A stretch of 64,000 nt of DNA from the NCBI RefSeq assembly GCF_003815015.1, contig NZ_RKRE01000003.1, positions 124,001 through 188,000 on the forward strand. Reading direction: 5' to 3'. Source of the stretch: Thermodesulfitimonas autotrophica. GTDB lineage: Bacteria > Bacillota > Desulfotomaculia > Desulfotomaculales > Ammonificaceae. The translations under genes and the position numbers were made by a program. Of this stretch, positions 8,665 through 17,447 are shown one piece after another. Below the pieces are notes generated by a model. The model ran no database searches and was not told the DNA's origin. It worked only from the letters and a program-made list of their open reading frames with translations. Each line of letters starts with the position of its first letter. Position 1 is the stretch's first letter.

Positions 8665-10080
8665 ATGCGGCGCTTAGTTATCGCGGGAGCATCGAGTGGC
8701 GCGGGCAAAACGACGGTTGCCGTGGGGCTGATGGCGGCGCTGACGCAGCGGGGGCTGAAGGTTCAGGGCTTCAAAACGGGGCCCGACTACATCGACCCCG
8801 GCTTTCACACCGCGGCTACGGGGCGTATTTCCCGGAATCTCGATACCTGGATGCTTCCGCCTGACGCGGTGCGCGAAGTTTTTCTGCGGGGCGCGTGCGG
8901 GGCGGATATCGCCATTATCGAAGGGGTGATGGGCCTCTACGACGGCATCGGGTCGGGAAGCGGCCCTGGAAGCACCGCCTACTTAGCCAAACTGCTTTGT
9001 GCGCCGGTGGTGCTGGTCCTCGACGTGCGGGGGATGGCTGCTTCGGCAGCGGCAGTAGTGCTGGGCTTCCGGGAGTTCGATCCCGAACTCGGCCTGGCGG
9101 GGGTGATCCTCACCTGCGCTGGAAGCGCGCGCCACGCGGCGCTCGTTAAAGAAGCGATTGAAGCGAAAACGGGGGTGCCGGTTCTCGGGTACCTCGTCCG
9201 CGACCCGGGACTCGAACTTCCCGCGCGCCACCTGGGTCTGGTGCCGGCAGAGGAGACTGTGGCGTTACAAGAGCGCATCGGGAAACTCGCGGCGGCGGTA
9301 GCGAAGGGCGTGGACCTGGAAGCGGTCCTCCGGGTGGCCGCGGCGCCACCCGTCCCCCGGCCGCAAAAAACCCTTTTCCCTGAGGTCCCTGCGCCGCCGC
9401 AGGTGCGGCTCGCCGTAGCCCGGGATGCTGCCTTTTCTTTTTACTACCCGGAAAACCTGGAGCTTCTCGCAGCGGCCGGCGCGGAGCTTGCCTTTTTCAG
9501 CCCCCTGCGGGACGAGGCGTTGCCCCCCGGGAGCGCTGGTCTTTATCTTGGGGGCGGTTTCCCCGAGGTCTTTGCGGGGGAACTCGCCGCAAATACTGCG
9601 CTGCAGGAGGAAATTAGACGGGCGGTAGCGGCCGGGATGCCCATGGTCGCGGAGTGCGGTGGCCTCCTCTACCTTTGCGCGGCGGTCATTTACCGCGGCG
9701 CCACCTACCCGCTGGTAGGGGTGCTCCCGGGGCGGGTAGTGTTGACGGAGCGGCTGCAGCGTCTCGGCTACGTCGAAGCGGAAGCGCTGGCTCCCAGCCC
9801 CCTCCTGGATCGCGGGGAGAAGGTCCGCGGCCACGTCTTTCACTACTCGCGGATTGACTGGGGAAAAGCTTTACCCCCGGCCTACCGCCTGGTTAACTGG
9901 CGGGGCGAGACGCAAGTGGACGGTGCGGTTTACCAAAACCTGGTGGCCTCTTACCTCCACCCGCACTTCTTAAGCCGGCCGGCGATGGCGCGGCGCTTTG
10001 TCGCTTCCTGCGCGGCCTTCCGGGCGTCCTGCCGGCAGGTGGCCCCAAATTTTGCTTGGAGGGAAGGGCGTGAACCTTGA
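8665..10080 (+). CDS. cbiA: Cobyrinate a,c-diamide synthase CbiA
   Basis: CbiA amidates the a and c carboxylates of cobyrinic acid. The protein (471 residues) opens with the P-loop GASSGAGKTTV and has TGPDYIDPGFH, EGVMGLYDG, and a glutamine amidotransferase domain with its cysteine in AECGGLLYLC and histidine in SYLHPHF. I prefer ATG 8665, eight bases after a G-rich ribosome-binding site, over the in-frame TTG 8659. Its stop overlaps the start of cobD. Confidence 0.94.
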   Translation: MRRLVIAGASSGAGKTTVAVGLMAALTQRGLKVQGFKTGPDYIDPGFHTAATGRISRNLDTWMLPPDAVREVFLRGACGADIAIIEGVMGLYDGIGSGSGPGSTAYLAKLLCAPVVLVLDVRGMAASAAAVVLGFREFDPELGLAGVILTCAGSARHAALVKEAIEAKTGVPVLGYLVRDPGLELPARHLGLVPAEETVALQERIGKLAAAVAKGVDLEAVLRVAAAPPVPRPQKTLFPEVPAPPQVRLAVARDAAFSFYYPENLELLAAAGAELAFFSPLRDEALPPGSAGLYLGGGFPEVFAGELAANTALQEEIRRAVAAGMPMVAECGGLLYLCAAVIYRGATYPLVGVLPGRVVLTERLQRLGYVEAEALAPSPLLDRGEKVRGHVFHYSRIDWGKALPPAYRLVNWRGETQVDGAVYQNLVASYLHPHFLSRPAMARRFVASCAAFRASCRQVAPNFAWREGREP

Positions 10081-11189
10081 ACACGAGCTTGACGCGTTGG
10101 CAGCACCACGGCGGTAACCCCTACCGCGCGGCCCGGGAGTGGGGCGGGTGGCCGGACGAATACCTCGACTTCAGCTGCAACATCAACCCGCTCGGGCCCT
10201 CCCCGCGGGTGCTGGCTTGCCTGCAGGCGGCCGCCGGCGAAATCTGGCGCTATCCGGACCCCGAGTGCACGGCGCTCAAGGAGGCGCTTGGCGCTTACTT
10301 GGGTGTTCCGGCGGCGTGGCTGATACCGGGAAACGGGACGGCGGAACTCATCAATCTTTTGGTGCCGGCCCTTGGTATCAGGCGGGCGGTGGTACCGGCG
10401 CCGGCCTTCGCGGAATACGCGCTGAGTGTCACTGCCTGGGGCGGGGAGATCCGGTACCTTTACCTTAAGGGAGAGGACTTCGCCTTCCCTTGGGAAGAAC
10501 TCCCCGCGGCCCTCGCCGGGGCGGACGCCCTTTTCCTTTGCCAGCCCAACAACCCCACCGGTCGGTTACTGGCGCCGGACGAACTGGAGCGTTTGGCGGC
10601 GGCGACAGCGCGGGCGGGCGCCTACCTCGTGGTGGACGAGGCCTTTCTCGATTTTCTCCCCGACGCCGCGGCGTTGACGGCGCTCAACCTTTTGCCCCGC
10701 TGGGAACACCTGGTCGTTTTGCGCTCACTTACCAAGTTCTTTGCGCTGGCCGGTTTGCGCCTGGGCGTTCTCGTGGCGCTTTCCCCATTGCAGCGCGAGA
10801 TCCTCTCGCTTTTGCCCCCCTGGAACGTCAATTCGCTGGCGCAGGTGGCGGGTGTGGCGGCGGTGGCGGATGCAGAATACATTAGCGAAAGCAGGCGCGT
10901 GGTGGCGACCGAACGGGCATACCTCGCGAGCGCGCTTGCTTCCTTGCCCGGCGTGCGGGTGGTGCCGGGAGTGGCGAATTTTCTGCTGCTCGATATTCGC
11001 GGTACGGGATTTTCTTCCGCCGCGCTTGCCAGGCGATTGGCGCAGGAGCGGGTTTTGGTGCGCGATACCGCCAACTTTCCCGGACTTGGTGGCGGTTTTA
11101 TCCGGGTGGCGGTGCGCCTCCGGGCGGAAAACGAGCGGTTGGTGGGGACTTTGGGCGCCGTGTTGCGCGCGGCCCCCGGGCAGGGTTAG
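10077..11189 (+). CDS. cobD: L-threonine-O-3-phosphate decarboxylase CobD
   Basis: CobD makes (R)-1-amino-2-propanol phosphate, the linker for the nucleotide loop of cobalamin. This 370-residue PLP aminotransferase-fold protein has the N-terminal HGGNPYRAA segment, DFSCNINPLGPSP, CQPNNPTGRLL and the Schiff-base lysine in SLTKFFALAGLRLG. It starts with TTG 10077, overlapping the cbiA stop. Histidinol-phosphate aminotransferase is the main relative, but HGGN and the operon context favour CobD. Confidence 0.92.
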   Translation: MNTSLTRWQHHGGNPYRAAREWGGWPDEYLDFSCNINPLGPSPRVLACLQAAAGEIWRYPDPECTALKEALGAYLGVPAAWLIPGNGTAELINLLVPALGIRRAVVPAPAFAEYALSVTAWGGEIRYLYLKGEDFAFPWEELPAALAGADALFLCQPNNPTGRLLAPDELERLAAATARAGAYLVVDEAFLDFLPDAAALTALNLLPRWEHLVVLRSLTKFFALAGLRLGVLVALSPLQREILSLLPPWNVNSLAQVAGVAAVADAEYISESRRVVATERAYLASALASLPGVRVVPGVANFLLLDIRGTGFSSAALARRLAQERVLVRDTANFPGLGGGFIRVAVRLRAENERLVGTLGAVLRAAPGQG

Positions 11190-11207
11190 AATTTAAAAGG
11201 GGATTTC

Positions 11208-11855
11208 TTGCAGAGGGAGGGTCTTACCCCGTTGGGAACGCGGCTTTACCTTGTGCGGCACGGGGAAACCATTTGGAACCATAGCCTCAGGTACCAGGGA
11301 CACGCGGACGTGCCGCTTAACGAACGGGGTATCTTGCAGGCTGAGGCGCTCGCGCGGCGCCTGAAAAACGAGCGTTTCGCGGCTTTTTACGCCTCCGACC
11401 TTATGCGGGCGACGGAGACGGCGCGGATCATCGCGCAGCCCCACGGCGGCGCGGTGGTCCCGGTGCCGGCGCTCCGGGAGATAAATTTCGGCGCTTGGGA
11501 GGGCTTAACGCGGGACGAGATCAAGGCGCGCTTCCCCGAAATCTCCCAGCAGTGGTGGACGGCGCCATACGAGACGCGGCTGCCCGGCGGCGAGACGTTG
11601 CGGGAGGTGGCGGCGCGGGCTGTGGGGGCGCTCCTGGAGATCGCTGCGCGCCACGACGGTGAGCAGGTGCTGGTCGTCTCGCACGGGGGGACGATCCGGG
11701 CCGCAATCGGTTCGTTTTTGCGGATGGACCTGAACCAGTACTGGCGGCTGCGCCAGGATAATACCGCGCTTAACATTATCGAGATTTTTGAGGAAGGGAA
11801 AGCAATTTTAATGCTTTTCAACGATTGTGGCCACCTCAAAGAGCTTGACTCCTGA
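11208..11855 (+). CDS. cobC: Histidine phosphatase, probable alpha-ribazole-5'-phosphate phosphatase
   Basis: This is a 215-residue member of the histidine phosphatase superfamily. It has the catalytic RHG in LVRHGETIWN, the acid-base region in REINFGAWEGLT and the second histidine in VVSHGGTIRA. At the end of a cobalamin operon it most likely removes the phosphate from alpha-ribazole phosphate, but other members of the family hydrolyse phosphoglycerate or sugar phosphates, so the substrate is inferred from context. It starts with TTG 11208 after AAAGGGGA. Confidence 0.82.
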   Translation: MQREGLTPLGTRLYLVRHGETIWNHSLRYQGHADVPLNERGILQAEALARRLKNERFAAFYASDLMRATETARIIAQPHGGAVVPVPALREINFGAWEGLTRDEIKARFPEISQQWWTAPYETRLPGGETLREVAARAVGALLEIAARHDGEQVLVVSHGGTIRAAIGSFLRMDLNQYWRLRQDNTALNIIEIFEEGKAILMLFNDCGHLKELDS

Positions 11856-11864
11856 GGGTTAAAG

Positions 11865-12890
11865 ATGCTCCGGCCCCAGCTTTTAGTAACGATTGGGCTT
11901 ATTCTCCTTTACCTTGCGGGAGCAGGAGTAGCCGCCTGGCTTCTAAGCCGGTTGGCGCGGGTTCTTCTGCTGCGGCTTACCCATGCCCTGCGCAGCGAGG
12001 TGGGGGAGCGGCTGGCGCTTATCTCGACCCGCCCGCTGGGGTTGGTTGGTTTTGTACTTTTTCTTTACGTGGGGCGGGCTTACCTCGCGGTGCGACCGGA
12101 GTACCGCACCGCTTCGTTTCTCCCCTACCTTGATCGCGTCAATTTCTTGCTCATCGTCTTTTTCCTTACCTTGTGGGTCGACCGGATTTTCGGTGTTCTC
12201 TTCGACTGGTACCTCCGGAGTCTCGCGAAGCACCCCTCTTTTGACCCCCAGTTCCTCTCCCTTTTCCGCTACGCGGGGCGGATTACCATCTACTTTGTGG
12301 CGGTAACGGTCGCCTTGGGGCACTTTGGGGTGAACTTGACGGGGTTCCTGGCAACAGCGGGCGTAGCTTCCCTCGCGATTGCTTTCGCCACCCAGGAAAC
12401 CTTAAGCAACATGGTCGCGGGCGTTATCCTGATGCTCGACCGGCCCTTCCAGGTCGGCGACCGCATCGAGGTTTTAGGAACCCCCCTAATCGGGGACGTC
12501 ATAGAGATCGGCACCCGCAGTACCAAGCTCCTCACGTTGGATAACACCGTAGCGGTTCTGGCGAACAAGGACCTCGTAGCCAGCCGGATCATTAATCACG
12601 CGCGGCCGGATCCTGGTGTCCGGGTCCGGGTTACCCTTGGCGTTCCCTATGCGGCTGATATCGGGCGCGTAAAAGAGGCGGTACGGGCCGTGATAGCCGA
12701 GCACCCGGCGGTTTTACCCGCACCGCCGCCGGCTGTGTACCTGACCGAGTTTACCGAAACCCAGGTGCGGCTAACGGGCATCTTTACGATTGCGGACCTT
12801 CGGGAAGCGGTGAAGGTCAAAGACGAAATAAATACCGCGATTATAGAGAGGTTGCAGACGGCAGGTGTTTTTCCCAGGCAGCCGTCTTGA
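11865..12890 (+). CDS. MscS-family mechanosensitive channel
   Basis: A small-conductance mechanosensitive channel-type protein of 341 residues. Hydrophobic segments lie at about residues 5-27, 55-72, 85-105 and 130-152. They are followed by the pore-lining helix with GFLATAGVASLAIAFATQE and the beta domain DRPFQVGDRIEVLG, then a mixed C-terminal domain. It begins nine bases after the phosphatase gene, so it may be co-transcribed with the cobalamin operon, though its expected role in osmotic release is unrelated. Confidence 0.9.
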   Translation: MLRPQLLVTIGLILLYLAGAGVAAWLLSRLARVLLLRLTHALRSEVGERLALISTRPLGLVGFVLFLYVGRAYLAVRPEYRTASFLPYLDRVNFLLIVFFLTLWVDRIFGVLFDWYLRSLAKHPSFDPQFLSLFRYAGRITIYFVAVTVALGHFGVNLTGFLATAGVASLAIAFATQETLSNMVAGVILMLDRPFQVGDRIEVLGTPLIGDVIEIGTRSTKLLTLDNTVAVLANKDLVASRIINHARPDPGVRVRVTLGVPYAADIGRVKEAVRAVIAEHPAVLPAPPPAVYLTEFTETQVRLTGIFTIADLREAVKVKDEINTAIIERLQTAGVFPRQPS

Positions 12891-12960
12891 GAGGGGTATT
12901 AAAAGCGTATTTCGCAGGTATATTAGAAAGCGCTGGGATTATTTACCTAGTTTAAAAAAT

Positions 12961-12992
12961 TTTAAAGAAAAGCCGCGGGGTTACCGCGGCTG
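12961..12992 (-). terminator. Intrinsic terminator overlapping the SASP stop codon
   Basis: An 8-bp perfect stem, AGCCGCGG at 12971-12978 and CCGCGGCT at 12984-12991, encloses a five-base loop that contains most of the SASP stop codon (12981-12983). On the minus strand it is followed by TTTTCTTTAAAATTTTTT. The gene ends inside its own terminator. Confidence 0.8.
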
Positions 12993-13310
12993 CGCCAAGT
13001 TTTGCTCGGCAAACTTGATCATCCGGCGGACCATGTTTCCCCCAATCTTGCCGCCGATGCGGCCGCCGACGGCGCCGCAGAGGCGGGCGGGGACATCGCC
13101 CCAGTAGCCTTCCCGGATGAAGCGGTCAAGGCCAAGCTCCCCGGCGACCTCGTACTTCATCCGCCGGAGTACCTCGCGGTAATTCTCGGGGGTGATCGCC
13201 GGGAAGCCGTAGGTGGGGTAGCCGAGCTCGTTGGCCACCTCGATTTTAAATAAGTCTAACGCGGAGGCTGCCTGCGGGACCAAAAGGCGCTTTTGCTTTT
13301 GGTTCGGCAA
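12981..13310 (-). CDS. Alpha/beta-type small acid-soluble spore protein, extended form
   Basis: SASPs coat and protect spore DNA and are degraded by the GPR protease at germination. The C-terminal half has the DNA-binding signature, here expanded to GAVGGRIGGKIGG before NMVRRMI. Unlike normal SASPs of 60-80 residues, this one has about 109 residues and two copies of the first-helix motif: ALDLFKIEVANELG and VLRRMKYEVAGELG. I place the start at TTG 13310, six bases after a strong GGAGGTG site; a GTG at 13343 would place that site inside the gene. It stands alone, with a terminator at its end. Confidence 0.88.
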   Translation of the reverse strand: MPNQKQKRLLVPQAASALDLFKIEVANELGYPTYGFPAITPENYREVLRRMKYEVAGELGLDRFIREGYWGDVPARLCGAVGGRIGGKIGGNMVRRMIKFAEQNLAQPR

Positions 13311-13532
13311 AAGTTTCACCTCCGTTTTTATTTTCCCCGCCACCTTGGAATGGAAATACAGGCCAATTTTTAAGTCTTGAAATATGCTTTTTCAGACAAA
13401 TTTTGACAAAAGATTAAATTGGGTACGGAGCCACCTTTACACTAACCAGGGGCGCTTACTTACGGGAATCCTTGATGTATTTATAAGGTTCCAGCCCGGC
13501 CGGGGCCTTTTCCTTAACGGCGGTCCCTTGAC

Positions 13533-13551
13533 TCTCCTCTACGGTAGGAGA
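13533..13551 (+). promoter_or_regulatory. Possible hairpin sequestering the ribosome-binding site
   Basis: TCTCCT (13533-13538) and AGGAGA (13546-13551) form a perfect 6-bp inverted repeat with a 7-base loop. The right arm contains the AGGAG ribosome-binding site of the ATG at 13556, so the fold would hide it. No known riboswitch was recognised here. Confidence 0.4.
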
Positions 13552-13555
13552 TACA

Positions 13556-15271
13556 ATGGGCAGAAAAAGACGAATGGGGATGTTCCGGGACGTGAGCAGG
13601 ATTGTCATTGTTGGTGGGGTAGCTTCAGGGCCGAAAGTAGCGGCCCGCGCCCGGCGACTGATGCCGGATGCAGAGATAACCATCATTGAGCGGGGCAGGT
13701 TTATTTCCTACGCGGGATGCGGTATGCCCTTTTACATTGCCGGCCAGGTCAAGGACTTCAACCAGTTGTTCACCACGCCGTACGGCGTCATCAGGGACGA
13801 GCAGTTTTTTGCCCGCGTAAAAGGGGTTAGGGTACTAACGCGTACCGAGGCCAGGGTGATCGACCGGCAAAAGAAAGAGGTAGTAGTGACTAACCTCGAA
13901 ACCGGGGAAAACTATGCCCTTCCCTACGATAAGCTGGTGTTGGCTACCGGTTCAAACCCCGTTATACCTCCCATTCCCGGCCTCGAGTTAAAAGGGGTGC
14001 ACCGTCTCAATCACCCTGAAGATGCTCTTAAGATCGTGGAGGATTTAGAAGGTGTCAGCGAAGCAGTGATCATCGGGGCAGGCCTTATCGGTATGGAGGC
14101 CGTGGACGCCCTGCGCAAGCGCAAGGTGTTTGTTTCCGTGGTGGAAATTAAGGATCAGGTGCTTCCGGGGGTTCTGGACCCGGAACTGGCGGCGGTGCTG
14201 GCAGCGCGCCTGGAGGAGCAAGGTGTGGAACTGCACCTGGGCGAAAAGGTGCTGCGCCTGGGAGGGGATGAAGAGGGCCGCGTGAGTCGGGTGGTAACCG
14301 ACAGGGGAACCTTAGAGGCGCAGTTGGTAATCGTGGCTGTAGGTGTCCGCCCCAATGTAGAGCTGGCGCGAGCTGCTGGCCTGGAAATTGGCAAAACGGG
14401 CGCCATCTCCGTCAACGAGTACCTGCAGACCAGCGACCCCGACATTTACGCCCTCGGTGATTGCGTGGAAAATGTACATTTAATTTCCGGCGATAAGGTA
14501 TACATTCCCCTAGCTTCTACGGCCAACCGCCAGGGAAGAGTAGTGGGCGATAACTTGGCGGGCATCCCGAGCCGCTTTAAGGGCGTGCTGGGTACCGCTG
14601 TACTGAAAGTGCTGGGCTTTAATATTGCCCGCACCGGCCTCGGTGAGTTCCAGGCCAGGGAGCTGGGCTACGACGTGGAGACGGTGGTTAACGCTACCCG
14701 CGACTGGGCCCACTATTACCCTGGCCATGACAACCTCCTCATCAAGCTAATTGTGGACAGGGCCACCCGCAGGCTGCTGGGCGCTCAGGCCATGGGCGGC
14801 GGCGAGGCGGTCAAGCGCATTGATGTGGCGGCTACAGTTCTTTACTTTGGCGGCACCGTGGATGACCTGGCCAGCGTGGATTTGGGCTATGCCCCGCCCT
14901 TCTCCACGCCCATTGATGCGGTACAGCACGCGGCCAACACCCTGCGCAACAAGCTCTCCGGCCTGGCCAAGACCATTACGGCGCACGAGTTAAAAGCCAG
15001 GATGGATGCTGGAGAGGACCTGGTACTGCTGGATGTGCGCATGCCTGCGCAGTTTAACGCCAAGTATATTGAGGATGAAAGAGTCATGCTGGTACCTTTA
15101 AACGAGCTGCGCCAGCGGATAGAAGAGGTACCGCGGGATAAGGAAGTTGTCGTCCTCTGCGCCATGGGCACGCGGGCCTGGGAGGCCCAGCGTATTTTGG
15201 AGGGCGCAGGCTACACTAACGTAAAGTTTTTAGAAGGCGGCCTGCAGGCCTGGCCGTGCGAGCTAGATTAA
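13556..15271 (+). CDS. CoA-disulfide reductase/FAD-NAD oxidoreductase with C-terminal rhodanese domain
   Basis: A 571-residue flavoprotein with three parts. An FAD/NAD(P) pyridine nucleotide-disulfide oxidoreductase (residues ~14-330) has GGVASGPKVAARARR and the redox cysteine C55 in SYAGCGMPFY. It is followed by a dimerisation domain (~335-460) and a rhodanese domain (~475-571) with C535 in VVLCAMGTRA. Such fusions reduce CoA disulfides, CoA-persulfide or polysulfide, linking thiol balance with sulfur metabolism. ATGs at 13574 and 13580 are alternative starts. Codon use seems less GC-biased than in the cobalamin genes. It is flanked by unrelated minus-strand genes. Confidence 0.9.
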   Translation: MGRKRRMGMFRDVSRIVIVGGVASGPKVAARARRLMPDAEITIIERGRFISYAGCGMPFYIAGQVKDFNQLFTTPYGVIRDEQFFARVKGVRVLTRTEARVIDRQKKEVVVTNLETGENYALPYDKLVLATGSNPVIPPIPGLELKGVHRLNHPEDALKIVEDLEGVSEAVIIGAGLIGMEAVDALRKRKVFVSVVEIKDQVLPGVLDPELAAVLAARLEEQGVELHLGEKVLRLGGDEEGRVSRVVTDRGTLEAQLVIVAVGVRPNVELARAAGLEIGKTGAISVNEYLQTSDPDIYALGDCVENVHLISGDKVYIPLASTANRQGRVVGDNLAGIPSRFKGVLGTAVLKVLGFNIARTGLGEFQARELGYDVETVVNATRDWAHYYPGHDNLLIKLIVDRATRRLLGAQAMGGGEAVKRIDVAATVLYFGGTVDDLASVDLGYAPPFSTPIDAVQHAANTLRNKLSGLAKTITAHELKARMDAGEDLVLLDVRMPAQFNAKYIEDERVMLVPLNELRQRIEEVPRDKEVVVLCAMGTRAWEAQRILEGAGYTNVKFLEGGLQAWPCELD

Positions 15272-15309
15272 ACCTAACATTAATCTTGGCAAGAGCGCTG
15301 AGCCTTCCA

Positions 15310-16230
15310 TCACCTCTCATCGCGTTTCCTAAGAGGTGGGCGGTCTGCGAGAATGGAGTGCAGCGCGGCATCGACTCGCCTTATCCATCGGTAATGTGAA
15401 CACCGACCGTTGGGTAACGCGCCCAAGCCGCAGAGGATCGCTACGGCGTGAAAGGTGTTGAGAATCGTCGGGATGGCGCAGGGGCTCGGGGAGCGGGCGA
15501 AGCCGCCGCGGGCGCGTTCGCACGCCATTACAAACTCGACAATCTTTCCGGGGACGGGCGGCCGGTGGCCCAGGCGCTGCAGCGTCGCTACTATGTAGTA
15601 CCAGTGTTCGAGGAAACCGGGCTCCTGGCAGCAGAGGTCGTAGAGGTAGGCGCGGAGGGCAGCTCTGTCGGGCACGGGCTGCCCGAGCAGCGAGAGAATC
15701 GCCACGGCGTCGTGGATTGTGGCCAAGGACGGCAGCCCTCCCTTCGTCAGGGCGGCGGTCAGTTCCCTGGTAACGAAGGAGGCGCACGCCGCCGCCGCGA
15801 AAGGTGTTCCCAACCGCGTGAGGGCCGCTACTGCGTAAAGGGTGTTTTCCAAGCGCGAAGCCGCTTCCACCCATAGGGTTTGGGGTACCCAAAAGCCGCC
15901 CGCCGGTTCCTGGAGGGAACGCAGCTTTTCGCCGAGTGGCTGCCATGCCGGCGTGAGCTTACCGAGCAGGGCGAGAGTCTCTACGGCGTAGTAAATCGCC
16001 GGCGGGGTTGCCAGGGCATCGCGGTTAAAAAGCTCCTGAAAAAAGGCGGCCACCCCGTCCGGGTCGCGTGGGGCGGTACTGAGGCACCGCAGCGTCGCCA
16101 CGGCGTAAAAGGTATCGTGCGGGCTTCCGGGCGGGATGCGGGCGAAGTAGTAGCCGCCGCCTGCCACCCGGCAGCTTTCGATGTAAGCGGCGGTCCGGTT
16201 AATCAGTTCGCGGGCTGCGGTAAGCGCCAT
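15310..16230 (-). CDS. Alpha-toroid repeat protein, prenyltransferase/squalene-oxidase-repeat-like
   Basis: This 306-residue protein is built from about six repeats of 45-50 residues, each with an AV-x2-L-x2-LG-like helix: TFYAVATLRCL, IYYAVETLALLG, TLYAVAALTRLG, IHDAVAILSLLG, WYYIVATLQRLG and TFHAVAILCGLG. Some are preceded by GG-F/Y turns. This is the pattern of alpha-alpha toroids seen in protein prenyltransferase beta subunits and terpene cyclases, but no DxDD cyclase motif was seen. The start is ATG 16230 behind AAGGGGGA; the longer frame upstream runs into the MFS gene. It is the last gene of a possible five-gene operon. Function unknown. Confidence 0.8.
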   Translation of the reverse strand: MALTAARELINRTAAYIESCRVAGGGYYFARIPPGSPHDTFYAVATLRCLSTAPRDPDGVAAFFQELFNRDALATPPAIYYAVETLALLGKLTPAWQPLGEKLRSLQEPAGGFWVPQTLWVEAASRLENTLYAVAALTRLGTPFAAAACASFVTRELTAALTKGGLPSLATIHDAVAILSLLGQPVPDRAALRAYLYDLCCQEPGFLEHWYYIVATLQRLGHRPPVPGKIVEFVMACERARGGFARSPSPCAIPTILNTFHAVAILCGLGALPNGRCSHYRWIRRVDAALHSILADRPPLRKRDER

Positions 16231-16274
16231 AACCCGATCCCCCTTTCCGGTAAAGGCTTGCGGAAGAAGAGTTT

Positions 16275-17447
16275 TTACGGGCGCTCTCGCCCGCTGGGCG
16301 CTTGCGCCGGCCGGCGCAGGACCACGGCCAAGGCCGCGGCGGTTAAGACCCCCATCGCCCCGCCGAAATAGAAGGGTGCCGCGGGGCCGAGTATTTTCCA
16401 GAGCAAGCCGGCAAAAAGCGAAGCCGGGAGGAGCCCGATGCCCACCAGGGTGGCGTGCAGCCCGATGAGCGTGCCCCGCTGGTGCGCCGGGGCAATCGCG
16501 GCGACGAGGGCTTTCTCCACGCCTTCGGTGGCCGCCGAGTAGAGGCCGTAAGCGGCGAAGAGCGGCCACAGGGTTTCCGGCTGCCGGGCGAGGGCGAAGC
16601 CCAAGTAAACCAAGCCGTAGGTAAGGTAACCCCATACCAGAAGGCGCCGCCGGCCGACCCGGTCGGAGAGGCGCCCTGCCGGATAGGCGAGAAGGCCGTA
16701 GACGCCTACATAAACAAGATATAGGAGGAGCACGTCCCGCACCGGGAAGCCCAGGTTTTGCGCCCGCAGCAGCAGGAACTGGTTGGAGGAATTCCCGAGA
16801 GTGAAAAGAAAAACCACCGCCAGGAAGGCCTTGAGCCGCGGGTCGAGTTCGCGCCAGTTAAGGTTGAGACGCTGGGCGGTCCGGGAACGCCGGTCGCGCT
16901 TCTCCCGGACGAAGAAGAGCAAGAATACCCCGATGGCCGCGGGAATGACGGCGTAAAGAAAAACGGGGCGGAAATCGGCTGGCGCGTGCCGGAGGAGAAA
17001 GTAGGCCGCTGCCACTCCCGCGACGGCGCCGAAGGTGTCCATCGCCCGGTGCAGCCCGAAGGACAAGCCGTAGGCGCGCGGGTCGCTGGAATCGGCGATG
17101 AGGGCGTCCCGGGGCGCGGTGCGTACCCCCTTGCCGAAGCGGTCGGCTAAGCGCCCGCATAGAACCCAGCCCCAAGAGGTGGATAGGTAAAAAAGGCCCT
17201 TGCCGAGGGTGGAGAGGGCGTAACCGGTGATGGCGAGCGGTTTACGGCGGCCGAGGCGGTCGGACCAGTAACCCGAAAAAACTTTGAGCAGGCTGGCGGT
17301 GCTCTCCGCCAGACCCTCGATCACGCCGACGATGGCCGGGGTGGCGCCGAGCTGGACGGTGAGGAAAAGCGGCACCAGCGGGTAGACCATCTCGGAACTC
17401 ACGTCGGTGAAGAAACTGACAAGGCCGAGCAGGATGATGTTAACCAT
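16275..17447 (-). CDS. Major facilitator superfamily transporter
   Basis: A 12-helix MFS-type permease of 390 residues. The N-terminal half contains FFTDVSSEMVYPLVPLFL and the loop motif SGYWSDRLGRRKPL. The second half has a related loop, YPAGRLSDRVGRRRLL. These loops define the superfamily, but the substrate cannot be read from the sequence. Its start overlaps the end of the zinc-ribbon/HEAT gene by eight bases, so the two are probably translated together. Confidence 0.88.
   Translation of the reverse strand: MVNIILLGLVSFFTDVSSEMVYPLVPLFLTVQLGATPAIVGVIEGLAESTASLLKVFSGYWSDRLGRRKPLAITGYALSTLGKGLFYLSTSWGWVLCGRLADRFGKGVRTAPRDALIADSSDPRAYGLSFGLHRAMDTFGAVAGVAAAYFLLRHAPADFRPVFLYAVIPAAIGVFLLFFVREKRDRRSRTAQRLNLNWRELDPRLKAFLAVVFLFTLGNSSNQFLLLRAQNLGFPVRDVLLLYLVYVGVYGLLAYPAGRLSDRVGRRRLLVWGYLTYGLVYLGFALARQPETLWPLFAAYGLYSAATEGVEKALVAAIAPAHQRGTLIGLHATLVGIGLLPASLFAGLLWKILGPAAPFYFGGAMGVLTAAALAVVLRRPAQAPSGRERP

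Noticed and set aside
13344-13400. Sigma-G/F promoter for the extended SASP gene
   Set aside because: A CATATTT-like element exists on the minus strand, but no matching -35 was found at the correct spacing.
13403-13431. TTGACA before the CoA-disulfide reductase gene as a promoter
   Set aside because: The -35 is perfect, but at 16-18 bases no acceptable -10 follows.
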